Below, in pieces: positions 8,634-17,759 of a stretch of DNA of 64,000 nt (position 1 is its first letter; every line of letters starts with the position of its first letter). The stretch is taken from NCBI RefSeq assembly GCF_017183135.1, contig NZ_JADDXW010000012.1:1-64000 (forward strand). Direction: 5' to 3'. Under the pieces are notes generated by a model. The model saw nothing but the letters and a program-made list of their open reading frames with translations, did no database searches and had not been told where the DNA came from. The stretch is from Aurantimonas marina. GTDB lineage: Bacteria; Pseudomonadota; Alphaproteobacteria; Rhizobiales; Rhizobiaceae. The translations under genes were made by a program, and so were the position numbers.

Positions 8634-10418
8634 ATGAACGCCTTTCTCACGGACTATTCCTCCTACGTCGCACTGGCGGTGATAGGCGCCGTTTTCGTGG
8701 CCTTCGCGCTCGAGCTCTACCCGCCGGAGGTGATCGCGGTCGGCGGCGCCGTGAGCTTCCTCGTGCTCGGCTACCTGGACGCAGACGAACTCGCCTCTGT
8801 CTTTTCCAATCCCGCGCCGATAACCATCGCGGCCATGTTCGTGCTGTCGGGCGCGCTGGTGCGAACCGGTACGCTGGAAGGAGCCGCCGGCTGGCTCGTC
8901 GCCAGCGTCGAGCGACACCCGCTGATGACCCTTTCCGTCATGGGTCTCGGCGTGATGGTCGCCTCGGCCTTCATGAACAATACACCGGTCGTCATCGTCT
9001 TCATTCCGATCATGATGGAGATCGCCAAGAAGCTGGGGGTCGCATCGACGCGGCTGCTGATTCCGCTGTCGTTTCTGACTATTCTCGGCGGCACCTTGTC
9101 GCTGATCGGCACGTCGACCAATCTTCTGGTGGACGGCGTCGCACGCAGCGAGGGGATGGAAGCTTTTTCGATCTTCGAGATCACCCCGATCGGCGTCGTC
9201 GCTTCGATCACGGGGATAATCTACCTCCTGATCGTCGGACGGTTTCTCCTACCCGACCGCAGTTCGGCCGAAGACGTTTTGGGAGACGACACAGGCAATC
9301 TCTATTTCAGCGAGATCGTCGTGCGTGACGGTGCGAGTTCGATCGGCAAGTACCTGAAGGACGCCGCTTCGTTCTCGGCCAGGGGCGTTCGCCCGGTCGC
9401 CATCCTGCGCGGCTCGGAGACGCTGCGCCGGGACATCGGGGAGACCGAGATACGCAAGGGCGACCGCATCGTGGTGTTCGCCACGGCGGAAGAACTCCTG
9501 ACGCTGCATGCGAGCCCGAATTTTCGCATTGCCCGGGTCGCGCCCTCGGCGACCAAGGATGAGGAACGGGTCGTCGTCGAAGCGACCGTCGCGCCGCACC
9601 GGCGCGGCATCGGCCGCCGCATCTCCGAATTGACCGGGATTTCCGGGTCCGGCGTCGCGGTTCTCGGCGTCCAGCGCCATCGGCACGTGCCGGGCCCGTC
9701 CCTGCAGGACACCAAATTGCGGCCGGCCGACCGGCTGCTGCTCGAAGGACGCCCAGAAGCGCTCGCCCGCATTGCCGAGGCCAACGACCTGATCGGCGTC
9801 GACGTCAGCGAAGCCAGGCCGTTCCGCCGCCGCAAGGCTCCTGTCGCGATCGGCGCGCTCCTCGCCGTGGTCGGTGTCGCCGCCTACGGGCTGGCGAGTA
9901 TCCAGGTGCTGGCCTTCATCGCCATCGCCGCCCTGCTCCTCGTGCGCGTGATAGACGCCGACGAAGCCTGGCGCTCGATCCGAGGCGACATCCTCATCCT
10001 GATCTTCGCCATGCTGGCGATCGGTCTGGGCATGCAGAAGTCGGGGGCCGTCGACCTCCTGGTTGGTACGATCGAGCCGCTGCTGCGGGGCGCCTCGCCC
10101 TTCATCGTGCTGTTGAGCATCTACGCGATTTCCTCGGTCCTGACCGAGATCGTCACCAACAATGCCGTCGCCGTGGTGGTGACGCCGATCGCGATCAGCC
10201 TGGCTGCCGCGCTCGGGCTTGATCCAAGGGCCGCCGTCGTCGCCGTGATGTTCGGCGCCTCGGCATCCTTCGCGACGCCGATCGGCTACCAGACCAACAC
10301 GCTGGTCTACGCCGCCGGCAACTACCGGTTCTTCGACTTCGTCAAGATCGGCGCGCCGATGAACGTCATCGTCGGTTTCACGACCTGCATTGCGATCTAC
10401 TTCTACTACGCCTCCTGA
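8634..10418 (+). CDS. SLC13/DASS family permease with two TrkA-C domains
   Basis: A 594-residue inner-membrane transporter of the divalent anion:Na+ symporter type. The N-terminal membrane half (about residues 1-205) contains the FMNNTPVVIVFIPIM and LIGTSTNLLVDG motifs, and the C-terminal half (about 400-594) contains ITNNAVAVVVTPIA and TPIGYQTNTLVY. Between the halves lie two TrkA-C (RCK-C) regulatory domains at about residues 217-300 and 310-390. Proteins of this layout move sulfate, phosphate or dicarboxylates; the substrate is not decidable here. It converges with the PPDK-like gene, overlapping its end by 13 bases. Confidence 0.88.
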   Translation: MNAFLTDYSSYVALAVIGAVFVAFALELYPPEVIAVGGAVSFLVLGYLDADELASVFSNPAPITIAAMFVLSGALVRTGTLEGAAGWLVASVERHPLMTLSVMGLGVMVASAFMNNTPVVIVFIPIMMEIAKKLGVASTRLLIPLSFLTILGGTLSLIGTSTNLLVDGVARSEGMEAFSIFEITPIGVVASITGIIYLLIVGRFLLPDRSSAEDVLGDDTGNLYFSEIVVRDGASSIGKYLKDAASFSARGVRPVAILRGSETLRRDIGETEIRKGDRIVVFATAEELLTLHASPNFRIARVAPSATKDEERVVVEATVAPHRRGIGRRISELTGISGSGVAVLGVQRHRHVPGPSLQDTKLRPADRLLLEGRPEALARIAEANDLIGVDVSEARPFRRRKAPVAIGALLAVVGVAAYGLASIQVLAFIAIAALLLVRVIDADEAWRSIRGDILILIFAMLAIGLGMQKSGAVDLLVGTIEPLLRGASPFIVLLSIYAISSVLTEIVTNNAVAVVVTPIAISLAAALGLDPRAAVVAVMFGASASFATPIGYQTNTLVYAAGNYRFFDFVKIGAPMNVIVGFTTCIAIYFYYAS

Positions 10419-13078
10419 CGCCGCCCCCGGCCGCGGAGCGAGCGGCCCGCTCGGATCGCCGACTGGGCCGCGGCAAGCCGGGCGATCGGCACGCGAAACG
10501 GGGAACAGGACACATAGTCGAGCCCGGTCTGCTCGAAAAAAGCGATCGAGGCGGGATCGCCGCCCTGCTCTCCGCACACGCCGAGCGAAATGTCCGGGCG
10601 CGTGCGCCGCGCCTTCTCGACAGCGAGACCGATGAGTTCGCCGACGCCTTCGACATCGATGGTCTGAAACGGATCGCGCTCGATGATCCCCTGACGGACG
10701 TAGGTCGAGAGGAAATTGCCGGCGTCGTCGCGCGAGATGCCATAGACGGTCTGGGTCAGATCGTTGGTGCCGAAGGAGAAGAACTCGGCGACCTCGGCGA
10801 TCGTATCGGCGCGCACGATGGCCCGTGGCAACTCAATCATCGTGCCGACGAGATAGTTGATGCTTCGGCCACGCTCGGCCATGACGAGTTCGGCGACCCG
10901 ATCGACACGCTCCTTCACGAAGTCGAGCTCCTTGCGCAGGCTGACGAGCGGGACCATGATTTCGGGAACGACCGCATCGCCGGTCTTCTCGCCGGCCTCG
11001 ACCGCCGCCTCCAGGATGGCGCGGGCCTGCGTCTCGACAATCTCCGGATAGGAGATCGCAAGGCGGCAGCCACGATGGCCGAGCATCGGGTTGAATTCCT
11101 CGAGCGCCGCGATCCTGTGCTTTATCACCGCCTCGTCGACGCCGAGCATCGCCGCCGTCTCGGCGATCTCGCCGTCGCTCTTGGGCAGAAACTCGTGCAG
11201 CGGCGGATCGAGCAGGCGGATCGTCACCGGCAATCCCGCCATGATCTCGAACAGCTCGATGAAATCGGAGCGCTGGATCGGCAGGAGCTTTTCGAGCGCT
11301 GCCCGCCGCCCGCTTTCGTCCGACGACAGGATCATCTCGCGCATCGCGCGGACGCGATCGCCCTCGAAGAACATATGCTCGGTCCGGCACAAGCCGATGC
11401 CTTCGGCGCCGAAGGAACGGGCGGAGCGGGCCTCGATCGGTGTATCGGCATTGGCCCGCACCCGCATGCGCCGCGCCCGATCGGCGAATTCCATCAGCGT
11501 CGCAAAATCGCCGGTCAGCGAGGGCCGGACCAGCGGCACCGCACCCTCGATGACATCGCCGGTGGAGCCGTCGATGGTGATCCGGTCGCCCTCCCCGAGC
11601 ACGCGGCCGGCAGCGTGAAGGGTTCCTTTTTGCCCATTGATGCGCAGCGATCCGACCCCGGTCACGCACGGCTTGCCGATGCCGCGGGCGACCACGGCGG
11701 CGTGACTGGTCGTGCCGCCGCGAATGGTCAGGACGCCGTCGGCGACATGCATGCCGTGGATATCTTCCGGGTAGGTTTCGTTGCGCACCAGGATCACCGG
11801 GCGGTTTTCGTTCGCCAGCGCCTGGGCGCGTTCGGAGGTGAACACGATCTCACCGGTCGCCGCCCCCGGCGACGCTGGCATACCGCGTCCCAGCACGACG
11901 AAATCGGCCGAGCGCTCGATGGTCGGATGCAGCAACTGATCCAGCGACGCCGGGTCGATCCGCAGAATTGCTTCCGATTCCTCGATCAGCCCTTCCTTGA
12001 CGAGTTCGACTGCGACGCGGATCGCCTCCGGCGCCGTCCGCCGGGCGATCCGCGACTGCATCAGGAACAATTCGCCGTCCCCGACCATAAAATCGACCTC
12101 TACCGCATCGCCCGCATGGGCTTCGATACGGCGAACGTGACGGGTCAACTCGCACAAATCGGCCGGAAACTCGCGACACTCGCCATTCGCCAACTCCGCC
12201 AGGTCGAGGATCGGCGGTTTTTCGCCGATGGCGCTGGACCCGCGAGCGCCCAGTGCGAATTCTCCGGACAGCCGGGATTGCCCGCTGCGCATGTCGCGGG
12301 AAACCGCGCGGCCCGTCCCGGAGTGGTAGTTGCGCTCATTGAAGATCATCGCGTGCACGGTCACCGCGAGACCGGCATTTTCGGGAATGCCCTGGATCAG
12401 CCGGTGCGACACCGCAAGCGGATTGCGCCAGCTTGCATAGCTCGCGCCCACGACACTGAACAATTGCTCGAGCGGCGTCTGCGGCAGCACCGCGCCGATC
12501 TCGCTGTCGAGATGGTCCTGGTAACGCGCGACAAGCGCGCGCCAGTCGGTGGGTGTCTCCGGCTCGACGGTCCAGCCCGCGCGCTCGCGTTCCTCGTCGG
12601 CGATCTCCTCGAACTGGGACGGATCGGCGTCGAAGACGAGCGCTGCATAGCTTTCGATGAAGCGCCGGTAGCTGCGATAGGCGAAGGCGGGGTCGTTAAG
12701 TTCGCTTGCCAGAACCTCGACGGTCCGGTCATTGAGACCGATATCGAGGACTGTCTCGGCCACGCCCGGCATCTGCGCCCGGGCGCTGCTGCGGACGGCT
12801 AGAAGCAACGGGCGTCGATCGCCGTCGAAGCGGCGGTCGGTGACGCCCTCAAGCCACTCGATCGCGGCCCGCAGCTCGGCCCGCAGCGCCTGGGGTAGGC
12901 CGTCGTCAGCCCCTTGCGCCTCGCGCCAGACCGACGTCGCGATGGTAAAACCTGGAGGGACGGGCACATCGAGAGAGGCCAGCAGCGCCAGGTTGGCGCC
13001 CTTTAGCCCAAGCGCTTCGGCCGCATCGGCGGTGCGATCCGCCGCTCCGCGCCGGAAGGTGAATATCCGTTTGGCCAT
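10406..13078 (-). CDS. Pyruvate phosphate dikinase-like protein (diverged)
   Basis: An 890-residue protein with the PPDK layout: nucleotide-binding domain (about 1-345), phosphohistidine domain (about 395-500) and C-terminal PEP-binding barrel (about 510-875). The swivelling histidine is present (His459 in TIRGGTTSHAAVVARG), and the C-terminal SCSPFRVPIARLAAAQSA with GVCGEQGGDP is typical of PPDK. The nucleotide domain departs from the usual motifs: GLKGANL for GGKGANL, GTGRAVSRDMRSG for the common GTGVAFTRNPxTG, and MPGVAETVL for MPGMMDTVL. PPDK interconverts pyruvate and PEP with ATP and phosphate; this copy may have altered nucleotide use. Confidence 0.8.
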   Translation of the reverse strand: MAKRIFTFRRGAADRTADAAEALGLKGANLALLASLDVPVPPGFTIATSVWREAQGADDGLPQALRAELRAAIEWLEGVTDRRFDGDRRPLLLAVRSSARAQMPGVAETVLDIGLNDRTVEVLASELNDPAFAYRSYRRFIESYAALVFDADPSQFEEIADEERERAGWTVEPETPTDWRALVARYQDHLDSEIGAVLPQTPLEQLFSVVGASYASWRNPLAVSHRLIQGIPENAGLAVTVHAMIFNERNYHSGTGRAVSRDMRSGQSRLSGEFALGARGSSAIGEKPPILDLAELANGECREFPADLCELTRHVRRIEAHAGDAVEVDFMVGDGELFLMQSRIARRTAPEAIRVAVELVKEGLIEESEAILRIDPASLDQLLHPTIERSADFVVLGRGMPASPGAATGEIVFTSERAQALANENRPVILVRNETYPEDIHGMHVADGVLTIRGGTTSHAAVVARGIGKPCVTGVGSLRINGQKGTLHAAGRVLGEGDRITIDGSTGDVIEGAVPLVRPSLTGDFATLMEFADRARRMRVRANADTPIEARSARSFGAEGIGLCRTEHMFFEGDRVRAMREMILSSDESGRRAALEKLLPIQRSDFIELFEIMAGLPVTIRLLDPPLHEFLPKSDGEIAETAAMLGVDEAVIKHRIAALEEFNPMLGHRGCRLAISYPEIVETQARAILEAAVEAGEKTGDAVVPEIMVPLVSLRKELDFVKERVDRVAELVMAERGRSINYLVGTMIELPRAIVRADTIAEVAEFFSFGTNDLTQTVYGISRDDAGNFLSTYVRQGIIERDPFQTIDVEGVGELIGLAVEKARRTRPDISLGVCGEQGGDPASIAFFEQTGLDYVSCSPFRVPIARLAAAQSAIRAGRSLRGRGRRQEA

Positions 13079-13205
13079 TGAACGCCGCCGACTGTCTCCC
13101 CGGTGAGTCGGGCCTTCCGCCGGAAACCCCGCCCACCTCTAGAAGAAAATCGCCGACGCGCCAATTGCTGCAGCGCAAAAACCGCCGCGCAGCGGATCGC
13201 TCTTG

Positions 13206-13958
13206 TTACAGGTGGGACTTGATCACCGCCGCCATCTCATCGGGTCCGAGGGCGCCGGCGTATTTGTCGCCGTTGACGAAAAACGTCGGCGTAGCGTTCA
13301 CGCCAAACTCGTTCTGGCCGCGCTCCTGCGTTTCCACGACCTTCTGCTGCAAGCCCTTGTCATTGAGACACGAGGTGAAGTCCTCCTGGCTCATTCCGGC
13401 CAGCTTGGCGAATTTGAGCAGCGCGGCAGAAGCGTTCTCGGCCCTCACCCATTCTTCCTGCTGTCCCAGAAGAACGTCGATCATCGCCGTGCGCTTGGCG
13501 TCGTCGCCTGTGCAGCGGGCGAGCATGGCGCCCGCCAGCGCGCGGGGGTCGAACGGGAATTCGCGGATGATCAGCTTGGCCTTGCCGGTGTCGATGAAAT
13601 CCTTCTTGATCTGCGGATAGGAATTCACGTGAAAATTGGCGCAGTGGCCGCAGGTCATCGACGCGTATTCGACGATGGTGACCGGCGCGTTGACATCGCC
13701 GATGACGATGTCGGGAAGCGGCCCCTCGGCCATCAGTTTGGAAACGTCGACGGAGCCCGATGCAGCCGGCGCCTCGACCGCCGGGGGCGTGGCGGGGACG
13801 GTTTCCGCCTGCGCGATCCGGATTTCCGTGATCGGTTCGGAGGCGCCGGCCGCATGCGCCAATCCACCGGTGTTCGCCAAAAGCGCGACACCGGCGAGAA
13901 GCGGGGCGGCTTTGAAAGCCGGGAGGCGGCGGGAAGCGGCGAAATACATACTCATCAT
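13206..13958 (-). CDS. DsbA-family thiol-disulfide oxidoreductase
   Basis: A 250-residue exported thioredoxin-fold protein. After a signal sequence (about residues 1-37, ending near LAHA) and a Pro/Ala linker, the domain starts near residue 84 with active site CGHC at 103-106. The late cis-proline motif (GVNATPTFFVNG) is present. The start is the first of two adjacent ATGs, with AAAGG about 10 bases upstream. It probably introduces or reshuffles disulfides in the periplasm. The neighbouring dciA gene upstream on the same strand matches the usual alphaproteobacterial dciA-dsbA pairing. Confidence 0.9.
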   Translation of the reverse strand: MMSMYFAASRRLPAFKAAPLLAGVALLANTGGLAHAAGASEPITEIRIAQAETVPATPPAVEAPAASGSVDVSKLMAEGPLPDIVIGDVNAPVTIVEYASMTCGHCANFHVNSYPQIKKDFIDTGKAKLIIREFPFDPRALAGAMLARCTGDDAKRTAMIDVLLGQQEEWVRAENASAALLKFAKLAGMSQEDFTSCLNDKGLQQKVVETQERGQNEFGVNATPTFFVNGDKYAGALGPDEMAAVIKSHL

Positions 13959-14069
13959 CGATCGGAACCTTTGATAATTGGGTTGCATCAGTCTCTGCGA
14001 TCTACGGAAGAATTGTGACTTTTCCAATGAACTCTTCATGAACGGGCGGTGTGGCTTCCGGAAGACCCA

Positions 14070-14567
14070 TCATCCATCCTTGCGGCGTAACGCCGATTCG
14101 GCGAAGGCCCGCAAGGCATCGCGAAGCTTCGGATTCTCGATGCGCGCGACCATGTCGTCGATGCGGCTGATATCGTCGGGGCCGAGTTCACGGAGCTTGG
14201 GCTTACGGTTCGGGCGGACCTGATGGACGGCTTTTTGCACTATCTTGATGCGCTCGACCGCCGCGAAACCGAAAAACGCGTTCACCCGCGAGATCAATTC
14301 GCTGGTCTGGTGCTGCAGACGCAGGGCCGCAGCCGCCTCGCAGGCGACTACGAGCGTTGCCGGTTCGAAGGCGTCGGTATCGGATCGCCGGGCTGGCCAG
14401 ACCAGCTTTTCCGGTCGCGTCATGTCCTGCAGGCGGGGCCCGGCGATCTCGGACCAGGCGGCCACGAGGCCGCTCGTCATCCCTGCCTTGCGCCTGAGGA
14501 TCGGGTCCATCAGGCCGCCGATGAGATCGGCCACCGGAATCGCCGAAGGCGCCCGGCGCCGCTTCAT
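14070..14567 (-). CDS. DUF721 (DciA-like) protein
   Basis: A 165-residue protein of the DUF721/DciA family. DciA loads the replicative helicase DnaB in bacteria lacking DnaC. The conserved N-terminal KH-like region is visible (LVAAWSEIAGPRLQDMTRPEKLVWP and TLVVACEAAAALRLQHQ); the C-terminal part is basic and probably disordered. The start at 14567 lies in an ATGA overlap with the stop of the O-antigen ligase gene, so it is now translationally coupled to polysaccharide genes. Confidence 0.82.
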   Translation of the reverse strand: MKRRRAPSAIPVADLIGGLMDPILRRKAGMTSGLVAAWSEIAGPRLQDMTRPEKLVWPARRSDTDAFEPATLVVACEAAAALRLQHQTSELISRVNAFFGFAAVERIKIVQKAVHQVRPNRKPKLRELGPDDISRIDDMVARIENPKLRDALRAFAESALRRKDG

Positions 14568-15799
14568 CCTCCAGCCCCTGCGTGGCTGCTCCGATACCGC
14601 GCCCGGAAAGCGTCCCGGCGGATCGCGACAAGGATGAGGGTCATGAAGGAAAAGATCGACAGGATCATCCATTCATTCAAGAGGACACCGTGGAACGAAC
14701 CGAAGGTGACGACCAGAAAGACGAAGGCATAGGAGGTCTCCGGCACGAGATGGCCGGGCGAACATCGCGTGACGCGCACGAGAAAGACCGCGAAGATCGA
14801 CATCAGCAGCGCCAGCCCGACGAGACCGTTGGACGCCGCCTCGTCGACGAACAGGTTGTGCAAATGCGTGAAGGAGGCGACGACGGCTGCGTTCGTGGGC
14901 GAAACCGCTGCGGCAACCGCATCCATTCTTTCCATTCCGCCGACCCCCGCGACCGGGTTCTCGGAAATCACTCGGAGGGCCCCCATCCACATGACCATGC
15001 GGATATCCATCGATCCGAAAGCGGCGCCCGAGGCATTCATCTGCTCCAGTTCCACCATTCCAGCGCTGATGCGTTGGCTGACAATCGAACCTGCGGGGAA
15101 CGCCGCCACAATCAGGACAGCGGCGGTCGGAAGCGCCAGCGAACGCAGACGAAACGGAGCCTTCCGCCAGTGCCGAATCAATTCCAGTCCGTCGAACAGC
15201 GCAACCAGGACGTAGACAAACCACGCCGCCCGGGTGCCCGATAGGAGCACCGGCACGAAGGAGAGGTAGAACCAGAGTCTGCTGTTGGGAAGAAGATAGA
15301 CTGGGTGTCGGGCGTCCAGCCGCGCGGCAAGACCGGCCGCCGCCGCCAGAAACGCGAGGATCGCGGCGTTGCCGCCGAGATCGAACCGGCCAGTGATCAT
15401 CGGGTCGAAGGGAAGCAAAGCCAGGACCCCCAGGATGGCCGCGCGCGAGCCGAGAATCAACGCGTCCAACGGTTCGCGCACCAGGCTGACCGAGAGCGGC
15501 AGAAAGGCGAAGCCGAGCATGATCAGGCTGTAGGAGAACATGCGGTTACCGTTAACGGGTTCGTTACGGAACACCATGAGCCCGATCGACCAACTCGCAT
15601 AGGCAATGATCGCGGCGCAAAAGGCCGTGTCGGCATAACGCCAGGTCCGATGCCGGGCAAACGCCAGGTTCGCCCCGATCAGGCCGAAGAAGAGAAACGT
15701 GCCCTTGGCGATGGGATTGCCGATCGCCAGCAAGGCGATCGCCAGGGCCAGGAGCGGCGCATCGAAGGACCGTCGCGCCAGGAGCCATCGCTTGATCAT
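14564..15799 (-). CDS. O-antigen ligase / Wzy-type polymerase family membrane protein
   Basis: A 411-residue multi-pass protein with about ten hydrophobic helices and the family's large periplasmic loop in the second half, with an arginine-containing SGTRAAWFVYV segment and the HNLFVDEAASNGLVGL motif after the loop. Such proteins ligate or polymerise undecaprenyl-linked glycans in the inner membrane. The start chosen is the ATG at 15799, in an ATGA overlap with the stop of the glycosyltransferase gene. Ligase and polymerase roles cannot be separated from sequence. Confidence 0.8.
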   Translation of the reverse strand: MIKRWLLARRSFDAPLLALAIALLAIGNPIAKGTFLFFGLIGANLAFARHRTWRYADTAFCAAIIAYASWSIGLMVFRNEPVNGNRMFSYSLIMLGFAFLPLSVSLVREPLDALILGSRAAILGVLALLPFDPMITGRFDLGGNAAILAFLAAAAGLAARLDARHPVYLLPNSRLWFYLSFVPVLLSGTRAAWFVYVLVALFDGLELIRHWRKAPFRLRSLALPTAAVLIVAAFPAGSIVSQRISAGMVELEQMNASGAAFGSMDIRMVMWMGALRVISENPVAGVGGMERMDAVAAAVSPTNAAVVASFTHLHNLFVDEAASNGLVGLALLMSIFAVFLVRVTRCSPGHLVPETSYAFVFLVVTFGSFHGVLLNEWMILSIFSFMTLILVAIRRDAFRARYRSSHAGAGG

Positions 15800-16545
15800 C
15801 GAATGCGCCGCGTCACAAGGCCAGAGCGCGCCCGTCTCACCGCTTCCGCGGTCCGAAAGAGCAAGGTGGTCAAACGCCGCCAAGGCGCCAGCCGCATCGC
15901 CGCGTATTTCTTGCGTCCGCCGATCAAGCTCCGCTCGGTAAGCGGATTGCCGGCCACCAGATCCGGTTCGACGTGGCGAACCCTGACGCCGAGCGCCCAG
16001 CCGCGTTCCAGTGCCACATCATAGGGAAGCCGCATCGGAACGAGTCGCTGCCGCAGCGCCTTCGCACCCTGCCGATTGACCAAGTAGGCGGCCGAACTGC
16101 CGGTCGGGCCGAACAGCGACGTCCCCAACCGGCAGCCGCCGCCGATCGAACGATGGGCGCGAAACGCCGGCAGGCGATGGTGCATCAGTTTAACGACGTC
16201 CCAGTCATCCACGGCGACGATCCGATCGAGCGCCGGCAGGAGCGCGGGCGTCAGCCGCACATCGTCCTCGAAGATCACCGCCATGTCGGCGTCGCTGGCC
16301 AGGAAGGCATCGAAGACGTCGATATGGCTTTGATAGCAGCCATATTCGCCGTCCATCGGGATCTTTCCGTGGAGTCGGCGAAACCCCCTCTCGTCGAGGA
16401 TGTCGCGCGCCTGAGAGGGCACGGTCTTCCCATCGACCGCCTTCACCCTTATCAGGTCGATGCCGATCGCGGCGGCGTCGGCACCGATCGCCGCAAGGCG
16501 CTCCGGAGACCGATCCAGATTGATGACGTAGTAATTGATCTTCAA
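15796..16545 (-). CDS. Glycosyltransferase family 25 (LPS biosynthesis type)
   Basis: A 249-residue cytoplasmic GT25 enzyme. It begins with the family signature INYYVINLDRSPERLA, has EDDVRLTPA (Asp-x-Asp-like metal site at about 90) and SSAYLVNRQGAKALRQ typical of the family. I use the TTG at 16545, preceded by GAAAG at a good distance. The frame opens earlier at a TTG at 16617, which would overlap mutY. It probably adds a sugar to lipopolysaccharide or capsule, together with the overlapping O-antigen ligase gene. Confidence 0.8.
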   Translation of the reverse strand: MKINYYVINLDRSPERLAAIGADAAAIGIDLIRVKAVDGKTVPSQARDILDERGFRRLHGKIPMDGEYGCYQSHIDVFDAFLASDADMAVIFEDDVRLTPALLPALDRIVAVDDWDVVKLMHHRLPAFRAHRSIGGGCRLGTSLFGPTGSSAAYLVNRQGAKALRQRLVPMRLPYDVALERGWALGVRVRHVEPDLVAGNPLTERSLIGGRKKYAAMRLAPWRRLTTLLFRTAEAVRRARSGLVTRRIR

Positions 16546-16610
16546 GACAATACTTTCGCGGGCGGGCCGCCAGTCCCCGTTTCGGGTGTCGATTGCGCGA
16601 ACATCAGGCA

Positions 16611-17759
16611 ATGTCAAGGCAAGCTCAGTTGATGCTCCAGCCAGAACAGCAACCCCATTCGGACGGTCCCGTCCCCTCGATCGCCGGGCTGCTTCTAGCC
16701 TGGTACGACCGTCACGCCCGCGAATTGCCGTGGCGCGTTTCGCCGGAGAAACGAGCCGCGGGAATAAGCCCGGAGCCCTATCGCGTCTGGCTTTCCGAGA
16801 TCATGCTGCAGCAAACCACGGTCGCGGCGGTGACATCCTATTTCGCCCGCTTTGTCAATCGCTGGCCGACGATTGAGGACCTCGCCGCCGCCCCGGAAAC
16901 GGACGTGCTCGGCGAGTGGGCGGGCCTCGGCTATTATGCCCGTGCCCGCAACCTTCACGCCTGCGCCAAGACTGTCACCGAAGCCTTCGCCGGCGGCTTT
17001 CCCAGCAGCGCGGCCGAACTCAAAACGCTCCCCGGTATCGGAGACTACACCTCCGCCGCGATCGCGGCGATCGCCTTCGACGAGCCGGCGGCCGTGGTCG
17101 ACGGCAATGTCGAACGGGTCGTCACGCGGCTGTTTGCGATCGAGGCGCCCCTGCCCGGAGCGAGGAAGACGATTCGCCGCCACGTCGCGGAGCTGACGCC
17201 GGATCGGCGTCCCGGCGATTTCGCGCAAGCCATGATGGATCTCGGCGCGACCGTCTGCACGCCGACGGGTCCCGCCTGTATTCTTTGCCCGCTTCGCGTC
17301 CATTGCCGGGCGGCGGCCGAAGGCCGCGCGGAGCAGTTTCCAATCAAGAAACCCAAAGCGGCCACGCCGGAGCGCAAGGGCGCCGCCTTCGTTGCGGTGC
17401 GGCCGGCGGACGGCGCTGTCTGGCTGCGCCGACGCGCCCGTAGCGGCATGCTTGGCGGCATGAGCGAACCGCCGACGACCAATTGGAACGCCCGCGCCGA
17501 TGGAGCGACGGGGGCCGAGGCCGCGCCGTTTGCAGCGAAGTGGGAGTTCCAGGGCACGATCGCCCACGCCTTCACGCATTTCCGGCTGGAACTGGAAGTC
17601 TACCGGGCCGAACTGACGCAGGATCCGCCGATCGCCGGATGGTGGTCGAACGAGGCCGCGCAGGGCAGCGAGGCACTGCCCACGCTGATGCGCAAGGTGC
17701 TCGTGCGGGCACTTTCCGATGTGACCGCCCCGAAACCGTCAAGAAAGCGAACCGGATGA
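16611..17759 (+). CDS. mutY: A/G-specific adenine DNA glycosylase MutY
   Basis: A 382-residue base-excision repair enzyme that removes adenine mispaired with 8-oxoguanine. It has the LPWR motif near the start, EIMLQQTTV (catalytic Glu), the helix-hairpin-helix LPGIGDYTSAAIAAIAF with VVDGNVERV (catalytic Asp), and the 4Fe-4S loop with its Cys cluster (VCTPTGPACILCPLRVHC). A C-terminal NUDIX-like domain follows from about 250. The start may be the TTG at 16593 or the ATG at 16611. The stop overlaps the next gene as ATGA, as in many alphaproteobacteria. Confidence 0.95.
   Translation: MSRQAQLMLQPEQQPHSDGPVPSIAGLLLAWYDRHARELPWRVSPEKRAAGISPEPYRVWLSEIMLQQTTVAAVTSYFARFVNRWPTIEDLAAAPETDVLGEWAGLGYYARARNLHACAKTVTEAFAGGFPSSAAELKTLPGIGDYTSAAIAAIAFDEPAAVVDGNVERVVTRLFAIEAPLPGARKTIRRHVAELTPDRRPGDFAQAMMDLGATVCTPTGPACILCPLRVHCRAAAEGRAEQFPIKKPKAATPERKGAAFVAVRPADGAVWLRRRARSGMLGGMSEPPTTNWNARADGATGAEAAPFAAKWEFQGTIAHAFTHFRLELEVYRAELTQDPPIAGWWSNEAAQGSEALPTLMRKVLVRALSDVTAPKPSRKRTG

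Noticed and set aside
11075-12802. 575-codon plus-strand open frame inside the PPDK-like gene
   Set aside because: Antisense shadow; no ribosome site and no recognisable motif.
16546-16617. Longer form of the GT25 gene from the TTG at 16617
   Set aside because: It would overlap the mutY start region, and the added 24 residues lack family similarity; the TTG at 16545 has a better ribosome site.
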